The notes under the pieces are model-generated. The model saw only the letters and a list, made by a program, of their open reading frames with translations, was not told the DNA's origin and made no database searches. From Prionace glauca (taxonomy: Eukaryota > Chordata > Chondrichthyes > Carcharhiniformes > Carcharhinidae), in assembly GCA_037974335.1 (NCBI GenBank), contig CM075760.1, forward strand, positions 48,504,138 to 48,568,137: DNA of 64,000 bases, written 5' to 3'. Position numbers and translations under genes: made by a program. Below, in pieces: positions 19,784 through 30,594 of the stretch. The number at the start of each line of letters is the position of its first letter. Positions within the stretch are counted from its first letter, which is position 1.

Positions 19784-20149
19784 AGGACAGGAAGCAGACG
19801 CGTGGATCTGTCAATCAGCCTCAATCATCAACTTCAGGAGAATTGGGAGGGTGAATATTAGATACAACAGAGTGAGAATGGAGCAAGTGTGTGAGATGGA
19901 GATTTGTAGCCTTTGTGGAATGAGAGAGAAAGAATGTTTCATAGAAACTGGAAGTGTCTGTTCTGAATTTTGATCCTGTATTGATACTGATGACTTGTGT
20001 CAACTTGTTTTACAGGATATTGAAAGAGGAATCACAGGCTGAAATTTCAAATGTCAGGTCTAGATCTGGCAGAGTCATATTCCTTGGAACCTGAATATCA
20101 TCGGCCATTGAACCTGGAAGGAGATTTGAAAAGATTTCAAACATCAGTG

Positions 20150-20345
20150 TGATTGGAAAAGCATCAACACACTTCCACATTCAAGTGAGAGTGTTCCAGT
20201 GCACTGACTGAAGAGCTTTAACCAGTTACACAGCCTGAATAAATATCACACCATTCACAGTGGGGAGAGACTGAACACGTATTGTGTGTGTGGACGAGGC
20301 TTGAACTGATTGTCCACCCAAGGCAGAGGCAAGGTTGCCTGCATC
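20150..20345 (+). other. Relic zinc fingers in the 5' UTR of ZNF unit 1
   Basis: gtgttccagtgcactgactga, agctttaaccagttacacagcctg and acaccattcacagtggggag read as decayed fingers (FQCTD-stop, CVCGRGLN-stop). Units at 46.8 and 54.7 kb show the same relics. Confidence 0.6.
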
Positions 20346-21248
20346 ATGGAGAAGCCATGGAAATGTGCAGACTGTGGAAAGAGATACAGATTCCCATCTC
20401 TGCTGGATGCTCATCGGCGCAGCCACACTGGGGAGAGGCCGTTCATCTGCTCTCAATGTGGGGAGGGATTCATTCAACACTCCCACCTGCAGTTGCACAA
20501 GCGAGTTCACACTGGAGAGAGACCATACACCTGCTCTCAGTGTGGAAAAAGATTCACTGTGTTATCCACTTTGCAGAGACACCAGCGAATTCACACTGGG
20601 GAGAGGCCATTCACCTGCTCTGAGTGTGGGAAGGGATTCAACCAGTTATCCAATTTGCAGACACACCAGCGAATTCACACTGGGGAGAAGCCATTCACCT
20701 GCTCTCAGTGTGAGAAGAGATTCACTCGGTTATCCGACCTGCAGGCACATCAGCACATTCACACTGGGGAGAGGCCGTTCACCTGCTCTCAGTGTGGGAA
20801 AGGATTCACTCGGTCATCTGACATGCAGAAGCACAAACAAATTCACACTGGGGAGAGGCTGTTCATCTGCTCTCAGTGTGGGAAGGGATTCACTCAATTT
20901 TCCAGCCTGCGGACACACCAGCGTGTTCATACTGGGGAGGGTCTGTTCATCTGCTCTCAGTGTGGGAAGGGATTCACTCAATTGTCCAGACTGCAGAGAC
21001 ACCAGCATGTTCATACTGGGGAGAAGCCGTTCACCTGCTCTCAGTGTGGAAAGGGATTCACTGGACAATTCCACCTGCAGAGACACCAGCTAGTTCACAC
21101 TGGGGAGAAGCCGTTTACCTGCTCTCAGTGTGGGAAGGGTTTCAGTCAGTTATCCAACCTGCAGACACACCAGCGAGTTCACATGGGGAGAAGCTGTTTA
21201 CCTGCTCTCAGTGTGGGAAGAGATTCACTCAGTTATCCCACCTGCTGA
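20346..21248 (+). CDS. C2H2 zinc-finger protein (unit 1), 10 fingers
   Basis: A 300-residue protein from ATG at 20346 ([14 protein letters not shown]...); an in-frame TGA just upstream at 20307 rules out an earlier start in this exon. Ten tandem C2H2 fingers of about 28 residues (C-x2-C-x12-H-x3-H) with TGERP/TGEKP linkers fill the protein. The first finger differs (RFPSLLDAHRRSH). Such proteins bind DNA in the nucleus; no KRAB, SCAN or BTB domain is seen, so any effector is unknown. The exon opens at 20016 after a tttacag acceptor. One base is missing in the linker after finger 10 (near 21182), so the frame leaves the finger track and ends in about 15 unrelated residues; an eleventh finger lies in the next frame. 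It may still be functional with ten fingers. Confidence 0.8.
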   Translation: MEKPWKCADCGKRYRFPSLLDAHRRSHTGERPFICSQCGEGFIQHSHLQLHKRVHTGERPYTCSQCGKRFTVLSTLQRHQRIHTGERPFTCSECGKGFNQLSNLQTHQRIHTGEKPFTCSQCEKRFTRLSDLQAHQHIHTGERPFTCSQCGKGFTRSSDMQKHKQIHTGERLFICSQCGKGFTQFSSLRTHQRVHTGEGLFICSQCGKGFTQLSRLQRHQHVHTGEKPFTCSQCGKGFTGQFHLQRHQLVHTGEKPFTCSQCGKGFSQLSNLQTHQRVHMGRSCLPALSVGRDSLSYPTC

Positions 21249-21259
21249 GACATCAGTGA

Positions 21260-21579
21260 GGTTACACTGGGGAGAAACCTGCTCAGTGTATAAAAAAGGG
21301 TTCAGAATTTCATCACAGCTGCTGAGGCACCAACAAGTTCACAGGGGTTGGATTCTGCTGTTATTGTTTCTGTTCTCACATCCAGGACTGCATTTTGTTT
21401 ACTCTCACAGTTGGACATTGGAGAGGGTCAGAGGGTTTCTTTCTGCTGGACTGGCTGGTCTCAGCCTCCAGTGGGCTGATGCTCTTTGAGTCTTTTTGCA
21501 AATACCTTGTTTTAAATTTCACAAGAATCACAGAGTGACAGGGTGTTAGGAAGGTCAGAGATATTTAGTCAGTATTTCT
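21260..21579 (+). other. 3' region of ZNF unit 1 with decayed finger
   Basis: aaaaaagggttcagaatttcatcacagctgctgaggcaccaacaagttcac is a further finger out of frame; the rest is presumed 3' UTR. Confidence 0.45.
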
Positions 21580-21885
21580 GTTTGAAACCCCCCAAATCCT
21601 CATCCAATTTCCTTTGTAATTGATTGTTTCCACTTCCTCCACCCTCGTAGGGAGCGGGTTCCAAGTCAATACCATTCGCTGCAGCAAAATATTCTTCCTC
21701 ACATTCCTCCCCCTGCATCTCTGACTCAAAACCTTAAATCTGTGTCCCCCTCATCCTTGTCCTATCAGCAAATGGAAACAACTTTTCTTTGTCCACCTTA
21801 TCTCAATCTGTCGGAATCTTGTCCACCTCTATCAAATCTCCCCTCAACCTCCTTTGCTCCAAGGGGAACAACCCCAGCCTGACAT
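21580..21885 (-). mobile_element. LINE L fragment
   Basis: Antisense CR1-like 3' region: ttccaagtcaataccattcgctgc, caaaaccttaaatctgtgtccc, caaatctcccctcaacctcc. Confidence 0.6.
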
Positions 21886-22639
21886 TGACAATAAAGAACA
21901 AACTAACAGAATATGTTAATACCTGAAATCAAATGGGAATGTTTAATTTCTGTTTTAAAGATATTGTGAATATATTGTCCTGGACAATAATGAAATTGGG
22001 ATAACTCACCTTGGATGTGGTTGAATTTAATATATTAATCTGGTATCCGCCAACAGTTAGTGAGCCTGGAATGAGTAGCTGGAAATCACTCCCTAACAGC
22101 ACTGTGGGTGTATTTACAGGCATTGTAGCAGTTCAGGAAGGCAGTGTTGGGGTTGACCGTGGCCGAGGCAGCTACATACAGCCACATATTCTGTTATAAT
22201 TGAAGGACTGCAGATTGAATGTGAAGCATTATGGGACTGGACTGCGTTGACCACATTCCTGTGACAGCTCAGTTTCTGCAATTACTGACCATTAAAGCTG
22301 TTTAACAGGGCCCTGACAGCGGACCTGGTGAGAATATTTACTGGGAATGAGTTGGAATTAAACTTATCCCAGGACCGGCTGGTGTTCAGCAGCTGAGATA
22401 CCCGAATCTGTAAAAAGGGGGTCTGACCAATCAACAAACAGTGGTAGGCAGTTGATTAAGGAATTAAGAAGCATTCTCAGGCATTGTTTAAATTAATTTA
22501 ATCCTAAATTTGTGATAAAAACTGACTGATTTGTGACCCGATAGTCAGTGAAGTGATAGTATACTCCAAGTAGCACTGGACTGAAAAGTGGATCCTCTGA
22601 GAGTAGATCCGAATGGTTATTATCTTACCCCATCATGGC
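21886..22639. other. No gene recognised
   Basis: Mixed sequence without recognisable coding or repeat content. Confidence 0.35.
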
Positions 22640-22915
22640 CAGTGAAAAATCAGAGCTCGAGTGGGTACCGGACAGGTCTCTTACCTGCCATTTGGAAACT
22701 AAGAACACAAAACCTATGATTAAAATGGTTCGAGAATAGAGCCATTTCGAGTCTGGATGACACTTCATAAGAGCTCTGATAAAGGGTCATCCAGACTCGA
22801 GACATTGACTCTATTCTTTCTCCACAGATGCTGTCAGACCTGCTGAGATTTTCCAGCGTTTTGTGCTTTTGTTTCAGATTCCAGCATCTGCAGTATTTCA
22901 TTTTTATGATAAAAT
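22640..22915 (+). repeat. R1 repeat with internal inverted repeat
   Basis: cgagtctggatgac at 22.75 kb and its complement gtcatccagactcg at 22.79 kb form a short hairpin, followed by R1 (cacagatgctgtcagacctgctgag, gattccagcatctgcagtatttc). Confidence 0.55.
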
Positions 22916-23019
22916 GAGATTTGGAATCCCCTCGATCCTCCCCCAAAACAGAGAGAGTGGTGGGAGAGGAAAATAAGGATAAGAATGAAGAAGTCTGGCT
23001 TCTGATTCTCCAAGCCCAT

Positions 23020-23430
23020 CTAGAATTAACAAAATGAGTGAATCAGTTTATAAAGCACAGAAGTTACCATCCCTAACCATAACTGATCAAATTACAATAA
23101 TTGGGTTGAGGAATGTAACAAAAAAATGAATAGATGAAGTTTAAAATCAAGTTTGTTTTGTTATAAAAGTTTTTAAAACTTTTTTTATGGCACATGTAAC
23201 GTGCCATAATTATGTGAAAGTTTTTCTGCTCACTCCCCACTCCTTTAGGATCTGTAGAAAAGTTAACCCTTTCAGCAGTCAGTTGATTTGTTTTTAAATC
23301 ACTCAGAAACTCGTGTCTATTTTAGTTTATAATTGTGGATTTCTTCAAACCAGTTAAATCTGGAAATTTTACATGTAGCCTGGAGGAATAACTGTGAGAA
23401 TTCTCTCGTTGTCACCTCAAACCCAGATAA
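23020..23430 (+). repeat. Segmental duplicate of the ZNF 3' flank (partner 55.6-55.9 kb)
   Basis: accatccctaaccataactgatcaaattac, gatgaagtttaaaatcaagtttg and gtagaaaagttaaccctttcagcag all recur at 55.63-55.87 kb downstream of ZNF unit 5. Confidence 0.65.
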
Positions 23431-24430
23431 AGAACAAAAATTTTACAGGTGGTAATGGTAACTCAATAAACTGTTTGTCGATTGAATCAGGCTTGAGTGT
23501 TGAATGATTCTTCTGAGTTCATTGCCCCCAACACACTGGGTACATTACCACTGGAGAGCAGGTATTGCCAAAACCTTCAGACAATACAAAGACTCACGAA
23601 AGCCAGTGTACCAGTTTAAAGACTTATCTTTTATTTGACCAACGATTGAAGGGAAACATTATCTGACAGTGTAATACCTCTCTCGAAGAGAAGAATCCTG
23701 ATCTCTGCAATAACTCTGACATAAAATGCTTTGGATAGATCAATTATACATCCTTCATGTCAAATTCTCCTGCCTTTCATTAGGTGTGAACCAATCATTC
23801 TTAACACAAAAAATCGTTAATTACATGTCATATACTTTAGCCAATTGCATTTTATCCTCTGACACAATGGGGTTTAATTTGTCCATAGAATCCAGACACT
23901 TCCTCCCCCTATTGCTGACTCCACTTCCCCTATTGCTTAGCAACCCCAGACGCTTAGCTATAAAGATCCAAGTTATTGTTCCCATCGTCTTTTACTCTGC
24001 CACTGACCAACCAGACAAATGTAAATGTTCATGTCTGAGAAGGCAGTGTCTGATGTGGACAGTGTGAATGGATCCTATTCATGGAGCTGCCTTGAAAACC
24101 TTTCTGTTAGAAACTTCGCTGACAAATGTTGGCAAATTCTGTGGCTTCATTGTTTCGAAGAATGTCGCCTGTCTGTAAGTGTCTCTGTACCATCATGCCT
24201 TGCAGCAGCCTGCCTTTGGCTGAAGGTTACAATTGCTTTTAAAAAATACAGCTAACATCCATTTTAAAATTGGAAAATTCATGTTTAAATCAGAATTACA
24301 AGTAAATCAGAATTACTTATTTAAATCTCTTACTGCATTTGCATCTGTTGACTGTTCCCTTGTTAGCTTCTAAGTCATTTAACTCAATGCTGGTAGCATC
24401 TGAAATGCCTAATGGTTTTAAATTTTTCAA
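23431..24430. other. No gene recognised
   Basis: About 1 kb of AT-rich sequence with no convincing ORF or repeat. Confidence 0.35.
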
Positions 24431-24432
24431 AC

Positions 24433-25042
24433 TTATTCAGAATTTTCTCCCAACAGCTTTCCATTGTGGAGCTTGGAGTACAGCACTTGTTTCAAGAGTG
24501 TTGTGTGGGGCTTGAGGATAATGTGTCCTGCCCATCGCAGCTGGTCTAGTCTGACCAGTGCCTCACTACTGGGGATATTGGCCCAGGAGAGGACACTCAC
24601 TTTGGGACACCTATCTTGCCAGTGGATTTGCAGGATTTTGTGGAGGCAACATTGGTGACATCTCTCCAGGGATTTGAGGTGTCTGCTGTTCACTGTCTAT
24701 GTTTCTGATGGATACAGGAGGGCGGGGACCACAGCTGCTCTGTAGACCATGAGCTTGGTACTGGATTTGAGGTTTCGAACTTTGAACATTCTTTTCCTCA
24801 TGCACCCGAAGCCTGCACTGGCGCATTGGAGTCACTGCTGGATTTCATCGCCGATGTCTGCCCATGCTGACAGGAGGCTCCCAAGGTGTGGGAAATGATC
24901 CACATTGTCCAAGGGCTCACCATGGATTTTGATGGTCGGGAGGGAGAGGAGGAGTGGGCTGGGAGAGAGCCTTTGTTTCCCGGATGTTTAGTCTGAGGCC
25001 CATTCTCTCACATGCCTCAGTGGACGCATCAACGATAGTTTG
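24433..25042 (-). mobile_element. LINE E, reverse transcriptase C-terminal fragment
   Basis: Minus strand reads RHLKSLERCHQCCLHKILQIHWQDR, VLSWANIPSSEALVRLDQLRWAGHI and LLKQVLYSKLHNGK, the familiar end of a non-LTR reverse transcriptase (consensus IRWQDRIPNTEVL...LRWAGHVVRM). Upstream pieces are frameshifted. Clade not decided. Confidence 0.7.
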
Positions 25043-25044
25043 TA

Positions 25045-25510
25045 GATAAGTTAAAGCTTGTTTATTGGTGTCACAAATAGGCTTGCATTAATGCTACAAT
25101 CAAGTTCCTTTGAAAACTCCCTATATCAACCACTGAGTGTGCACACAGACACACTGAGATCGTGAACGGAGCCCAATCCCTCCCTCAAACCAGCTTCCCA
25201 CTCATTGACTCTGTCTACACTTCCCACTGCCTCGGAAAAGCAGCCACCATAATTAATGATCCCACGCACCTCGGACATTCTCTGTTCCACCTTCTTCCGT
25301 TGAGAAAAAGATACAAAAGTCTGAGGACATATACTAACCGACTCAAAAACAACTTCTTGCATGTTGCCATCAGACTTTTGAGTTGACCTAACACATGACT
25401 ATAACATTCTGCACTCTCTCCTTTCCTTCCCTTTGTACAGTGTGCTCTGTCTGTATAGTGTAAGAAACAATACTTTTCACTGTAAACTAATACATGTGAC
25501 AATAATAAAT
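25045..25510 (+). mobile_element. LINE F, 3' coding end and tail
   Basis: Reads QTSFPLIDSVYTSHCLGKAATIINDPTHLGHSLFHLLP and LRKRYKSLRTYTNRLKNNF to a stop, then a 3' UTR ending tgtgacaataataaatcaaacc. Confidence 0.7.
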
Positions 25511-25519
25511 CAAACCAAA

Positions 25520-25740
25520 TAGGCATTTTTAAAATTCAGTTGTGGGACATGGGTATCGCTGGCTGGCCAGCATTTATTGCCCATCCCTAGTTGCCTGATG
25601 GCATTTGAGAGTTAACCACATCACTGTGGCTCTGGAGTCACATGTAGGCCAGACCAGGGAAGGACAGCAGATTTCCTTCCCTAAAGGACATTAGTGAATC
25701 TGATGGGTTTTTCCGACAATCGACAACGTTTTCATGATCA
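25520..25740 (-). mobile_element. SINE S2, truncated
   Basis: Antisense S2: ggccagcatttattgcccatcc, ggagtcacatgtaggccagacc, gggtttttccgacaatcgacaa. The CR1-C LINE begins where its tRNA head would follow. Confidence 0.7.
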
Positions 25741-26633
25741 TGGCAGGGAATATAGGTAGGAACGTAAGTTGTATCAGGTGCCACATGTGGGAGTTCCTGG
25801 TGGTGTCACGTGTCCCCAAGGTCCACATCTGCAGTAAATGTTTGGAACTGCAGCGCTTGAGGGCCCAGGTCAGGCAACTCGAAGGGCGTCTGGAGGACAC
25901 TTTTCTAGTAAGGGAGAACGAGGCGATAATGGCTGGGAACCATGAGAAGGAGGAGGTCTCAAGGGCTGAAGGGAAGGGCGGATGGACGACTGTGAGGAGG
26001 GGAAAGAGGAAGAAGAAGAGCAGTCAGGGTCCCCCAGCCTCCCCAGAGGCCTCCCAAGGTTCGTCGACAGGGGGACTGAAAGATAGGCAGGAGGGGGAGA
26101 CTAACTTAGAGGGACAGAAGGGGGCCGGTAAGGTGATAGTGGTAGGGGACGGGAGGGTCAGAGGTATCGATAGGAGGTTCTGTGGACAGAGGCGTGATTC
26201 CAGGATGGTGGTCTGCTTCCCTGGAGCAGGGGTAAAGGATGTATCGGACAGGGTAGAGGGAATTTTGAAAGGGGAGGGGGCACAGGCTGAGGTCATAGTA
26301 CATGTAGGGGAGGGGGACATAGGAAGGAGGAGTAGGGTAGAGGTACATAGACAATTTAAGGAGTTGGGGGCCAAACTAAAGAGTAGGACCTCCAGGGTGG
26401 CAATCTCTGGGTTGCTGCCCGGTACCAGCAGGGCAAAGAATGAAGAGATCATGCAGCTGAATGCATGGTTGAGGGATTGGTGTAGGGTAGAGGGCTTTAC
26501 TTTTGTGGATCACTGGGAGGTGTTTAAGAGAGAAGGGCAATTGTACAGGAAGGGTGGGGAGAATTTGAATGGGAGGGGAACTAATGTCTTAGCGGGGAGG
26601 TTAGCTGGGGTGTTTACGAAGGGTTTAAACTAA
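25740..26633 (+). CDS. CR1-C ORF1: zinc-binding and esterase-like protein
   Basis: About 297 residues from MAGNIGRN; an ATG two codons earlier lies in the flanking SINE. Residues 10-45 hold CIRC...CSKC cysteine pairs followed by a leucine-rich LQRLRAQVRQLEGRL segment that could form a coiled coil. A basic Ser/Lys-rich linker (GKRKKKSSQG) follows. Residues 125-290 resemble the SGNH-esterase domain of CR1-type ORF1 proteins: VIVVGDGRVRGIDRRF, VIVHVGEGDIGR, SGLLPGTSRAKNEEI, NLNGRGTNVLAGRL. Key positions differ from the usual motifs: GDG where GDS is typical, GEGD for GTND, and GGENLN where DG-x-HLN is typical. ORF1 proteins bind LINE RNA and assist retrotransposition. Confidence 0.75.
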   Translation: MAGNIGRNVSCIRCHMWEFLVVSRVPKVHICSKCLELQRLRAQVRQLEGRLEDTFLVRENEAIMAGNHEKEEVSRAEGKGGWTTVRRGKRKKKSSQGPPASPEASQGSSTGGLKDRQEGETNLEGQKGAGKVIVVGDGRVRGIDRRFCGQRRDSRMVVCFPGAGVKDVSDRVEGILKGEGAQAEVIVHVGEGDIGRRSRVEVHRQFKELGAKLKSRTSRVAISGLLPGTSRAKNEEIMQLNAWLRDWCRVEGFTFVDHWEVFKREGQLYRKGGENLNGRGTNVLAGRLAGVFTKGLN

Positions 26634-26653
26634 TATGGAGGGGGGGTGGGGAG

Positions 26654-29512
26654 GTGGCTGGGAGAGAGTCGAGTGAAAGGAAAAGTATCAGGGAGAAGGT
26701 GGTTCTGAGGGACACTTGTGGGTTGAACTGTGTCTGTTTCAATGCTAGGAGTGTGGTAGGGAAAATGGATGAGCTTAGGGCCTTGATGTTTGTGAGGCAG
26801 TTAGATGTGGTGGCTGTAACGGAGACGTGGTTACGGGAGGGGCAGGACTGGCAGCTGAATGTTCCTGGGTACAAGTGTTTTAGGTGTGACAGAGGAGGGA
26901 TGAAGAGAGGAGGAGGGGTGGCACTGTTAGTCAAGGAAAGCATCACAGTAGTGCAGAGGGAGGACGATATGGAAGAGATAGGGATTGAGTCAGTGTGGGT
27001 GGAGTTGAGGAATAAAAAGGGAGAGAACACATTGCTAGGGGTGTACTATAGGCCACCCAACAGCCCTAAGTCAGTGGAGGAAGGCATTTGCAGGGGCATT
27101 TTGGACAGATGCAGGAAGAACAGAGTGGTTGTAGTGGGTGATTTTAATTTTCCTGGAGTGAATTGGAGGGGGCCTAGAGCTGGGGGTATGGAGGGAGAGG
27201 AGTTTGTGAACTGTGTTATGGAAAGGTCACTAGAGCAGTATGTAACTAGCCCGACTAGGGGAGGGGCTATATTGGATCTAGTGTTGGGAAACGAACCTGG
27301 GCAGGTGGGTGAGGTAGAGGTAGGCGAACATGTGGCGAACAGTGATCACAAGTCCGTCTACTTTAGGATAAAAATGGAAAGGGACGAGTGCCGTCCGAGT
27401 GGGAGTGTGCTGAACTGGGGAAAGGCGAGCTATGGCAGGATTAGGAGGGAGCTGCAGCAAACTGATTGGGAGGGACTGTTAGCTGGCAAGTCCACGGTTG
27501 GCAAGTGGGAGGCATTTAGGGACAAAATGAAATGGTTGCAGGGGAGGTATGTTCCGGTTAAGCGAAAGGATGGGAAAGGAAGGATTAGACAGCCGTGGAT
27601 TACGGAGGATATTGAAGACTTGGTCAGGAAGAAGAGGGAGGCGTATGTTAGGTCAAAACAAATGGGTACGGAGAGTGCGCTGGAAGAATACAGCGAGAGT
27701 AGGAGGGAGCTAAAAAGGGGAATTAGAAGGGCGAAGAGAGGGCATGAGATGGCTTTGGCTGGTAGGATTAAGGAAAATCCAAAGGCATTTTATTCCTATA
27801 TCAGAGGCAAGAGAGTAGTTAGAGGGAAAATTGGTCCTCTTAGGGACAAGAGTGGTGAGTTGTGCATTGAGTCGGAGGGGATGGGGGAGCTCCTGAATGA
27901 ATACTTTGCGTCGGTATTCACAAAGGAGAGGGGTTTGGAATCGTGTGGTCTCTTGGAGGGAGTGGAGGTTTATTTGCAGGATATAGTTATTACGAGAGAG
28001 GAAGTGCTAGGGCTTTTAGGTAGCGTAAGGACGGATAAAGCTCCGGGGCCTGATGGTATTTATCCCAGGCTGCTTAGGGAGGCGAAAGATGAAATTGCTG
28101 GGCCTCTGGCGCAAATCTTTGTCTCTTCTTTGGACACAGGTGAGGTCCCAGAAGACTGGAGGGTAGCAAATGTGGTCCCGTTGTTCAAAAAAGGCAGTAG
28201 GGATAACCCTGGGAATTATAGACCGGTGAGTTTGACATCGGTGGTAGGGAAGTTAATGGAAAAAATACTCAGGGGTAGGATGTATGAGCATTTGGAGCGT
28301 TGCGATCTGATTAGGGATACGCAACATGGCTTTGTTAGAGGGAGGTCTTGCCTTACGAATCTGGTGGAATTCTTTGAGGAGGTGACAAAAACGGTTGACG
28401 ATGGGAGAACCGTTGATGTCATCTATATGGATTTCAGTAAGGCGTTTGACAAAGTCCCTCACGGTAGGCTGGTAGAAAAGGTTAAGGCGCATGGGATACG
28501 AGGCCAGGTAGCTAGGTGGATTGAGAACTGGCTGGGAAATAGGAGACAGAGGGTAGCTGTGGAAGGGACCTTGTCGGGCTGGTGGCCAGTGACCAGTGGT
28601 GTGCCGCAGGGCTCAGTACTGGGACCTCTCCTCTTTGTAGTCTACATAAATGACTTGGAAGAGGGCGTAGGTGGTGTGATCAGCAAGTTTGCTGATGACA
28701 CCAAGATGGCAGGGTTGGCGGGTACGGAACTGGATTGTCAGGTGATACAACAGGATGTAGATAGGCTGGTGCAGTGGGCAGATAGGTGGCAGATGGCATT
28801 TAATCCTGACAAATGCGAGGTGATGCATTTTGGATGGAATAATGCAGAGAGGAGCTATGAGATTAAAGGGAGGCCGATTAGGAGTATAGACATACGAAGG
28901 GACCTGGGAGTGCAGGTTCACAAATCCATGAAGGTTGCATCACAAGTGGAGAAGGTTGTTAGGAAGGCTTATGGGATGTTGGCCTTTATAGGAAGGGGCA
29001 TAGAGTATAAAAGCTGCTGTCTAATGCTTCAGTTGTACAGAACGTTAGTTAGACCGCATTTGGAGTACTGCGTCCAGTTCTGGTCACCTTACTACCGGAA
29101 GGACGTGGAGTCTCTGGAAAGGGTGCAGAGGAGGTTTACCAGGATGTTGCCTGGCATGGGGGGACTGGGTTACTAGGAGAGGTTGAAGAAACTGGGACTA
29201 TTCTCCTTGGAAAGGCGGAGATTGAGAGGGGACATGATAGAAGTATATAAGATAATGAAGGGAATGGATAGAGTTAATAGTGAGAGACTGCTCCCTAGAC
29301 TAGATACAAACACGAGAGGTCATCATTTAAGGGTGAGGGGGGAGAGGTATAATTTGGAGGTGAGAAGAAGGTTCTTTACGCAGAGAGTTGTAGGGGTCTG
29401 GAACGCGCTACCGAAAAGGGTGGTGGAGGCAGGAACGTTGGACTCGTTTAAGATGCAGTTAGATAGGCACATGAGTGAAACGAGAATGGAGGGATATGGT
29501 AGGGGATATTAA
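26654..29512 (+). pseudogene. CR1-C ORF2 with one nonsense codon
   Basis: Endonuclease motifs CVCFNARSVVGKMDEL, AVTETWL, GVYYRPPNS, GDFNFPGVNW and NSDHKSVYF are followed by reverse transcriptase motifs APGPDGIYPRLL, NYRPVSLTSVVGKL, YMDFSKAFDKVPH, GVPQGSVLGPLLF and FADDTKMAG. The frame is open for 840 codons, meets TAG at 29174-29176 (GLGY-stop) and continues in the same frame to 29512 (...MEGYGRGY). Copy 2 has GAG at the stop position. No ATG opens the frame before 26765, so translation may depend on re-initiation after ORF1. Confidence 0.85.
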
Positions 29513-30022
29513 ATAGGGTTAAACCTCGGGAGACACCGGAAAGGCAGGCTGTAAGATTAATATTTTGACTTTATTCCACAGGTGGAGGTCCACCTCGTGT
29601 CAAACGAGAGGCATTCACACGGCGGGTCGTGCCTGGGCTGCTCTTGGATGTTCCGGGAGTGGCCTAGAACTTCGTGTCGGTGTGTGTGCTTGATCCTGGA
29701 CCGGTAGATGGGCGCCGCAACAGCTCAGTGACTAGCACTGCTGGCTGTGCAGGCACATGGATTTGGGCCTGTGTCTGTGCGAGTTTGCGCATTCTCCCTG
29801 TGGTTGCGTGGGTTTCCTCCGGGCGCTCCGGTTTCCTCCCACACCCCAAAAATGTGCTCTCAGGCTAATCGGTTTTTACCAAATTGACACTATTTCTTCC
29901 CTGAATCTGACTGAGTAGAGTTCCATTCATAGATATGCAGGGTAGAATAGGTGCAGGGTGATGTGGCGGCGCGGGCTCGTTGGGCCGAAGGGCCTGTTTC
30001 CCGTGCTGGATTGTTCTTTGTT
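29513..30022 (+). mobile_element. CR1-C 3' UTR containing a SINE S1-like body
   Basis: caacagctcagtgactagcactgctgg, agtttgcgcattctccctgtgg and gtgggtttcctccgggcgctccggtttcctcccacacc follow the S1 body and part of its tRNA-like head; the end is gggccgaagggcctgtttcccgtgctgg. The same arrangement ends copy 2 at 52.8-53.3 kb, so it belongs to the family. Confidence 0.65.
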
Positions 30023-30182
30023 CTATCTTGGTCCTTCTAATGGAGTTGAGGGTTTGTGAGATTCTGTCAAAGTTCTTGTCAAGTTGTAGATGTATAAAAT
30101 CCCTTGCCTTCACCCCCGGCTACTCCTACGTCTCTCTGTCTCCTCCCAAAGTCTTGTGCAGACCCAGACCGTGTGGCAGGTT

Positions 30183-30245
30183 TCATTCCCTGAAGGACAT
30201 CAGTGAACCATTTGGGTTTGTATGACAATCCAGCAGCTTTCTTGG
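30183..30245 (-). mobile_element. SINE S2 fragment
   Basis: ttccctgaaggacatcagtgaacc, then gggtttgtatgacaatcc. Confidence 0.5.
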
Positions 30246-30594
30246 TTACCCATTCCTCATGACAACTCCATAAATTACCAGATTTATTCAGTTCAATTTC
30301 ACAACCCACCTTTGTGTTTTTGTGGGTTCTTTCTCACTCAATTTTTTTCTGTTTTAAATCAATTTCCCAGGGGTTTACAAGAAGAAAATCTGCAGTCGAG
30401 AAACTGAAACAAAACATGATATCAGAATCTGATGAGTCGGCCATTTATTGTAACCTGAATATTATTGTATTTTGAAATTGGAAGAAAAAAGCACCATTCA
30501 CAGTGGAGAGAAACTGTACACGTGTTCTGTTTGTGGACGAGACTTCAACTAATCATCTGGCCTTTAGGAACATAATTACAGTCACAACAGGGAG

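Larger units (their letters stand above)
25741..30022 (+). mobile_element. CR1-C LINE, copy 1 (ORF1 + ORF2 + long 3' UTR)
   Basis: The most complete LINE in the window: ORF1, a short gap with gggtttaaactaatatgg, ORF2, and a 500-base 3' UTR ending ggattgttctttgttct. The second copy at 50.6-53.3 kb matches almost base for base, including the 3' UTR, so the family was active recently. The 5' end is close to the ORF1 start; a promoter region is not visible. Confidence 0.85.

Noticed and set aside
20335-21093. A second long plus-strand frame (252 residues, ALSVGRDSL repeats) over ZNF unit 1
   Set aside because: It is the +1 reading of the 84-base finger repeats; the same ALSV/GRDS pattern shadows every ZNF unit.
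23431-24430. Possible LTR element or host exon
   Set aside because: No matching ends, no signal for coding, no second copy in the window.
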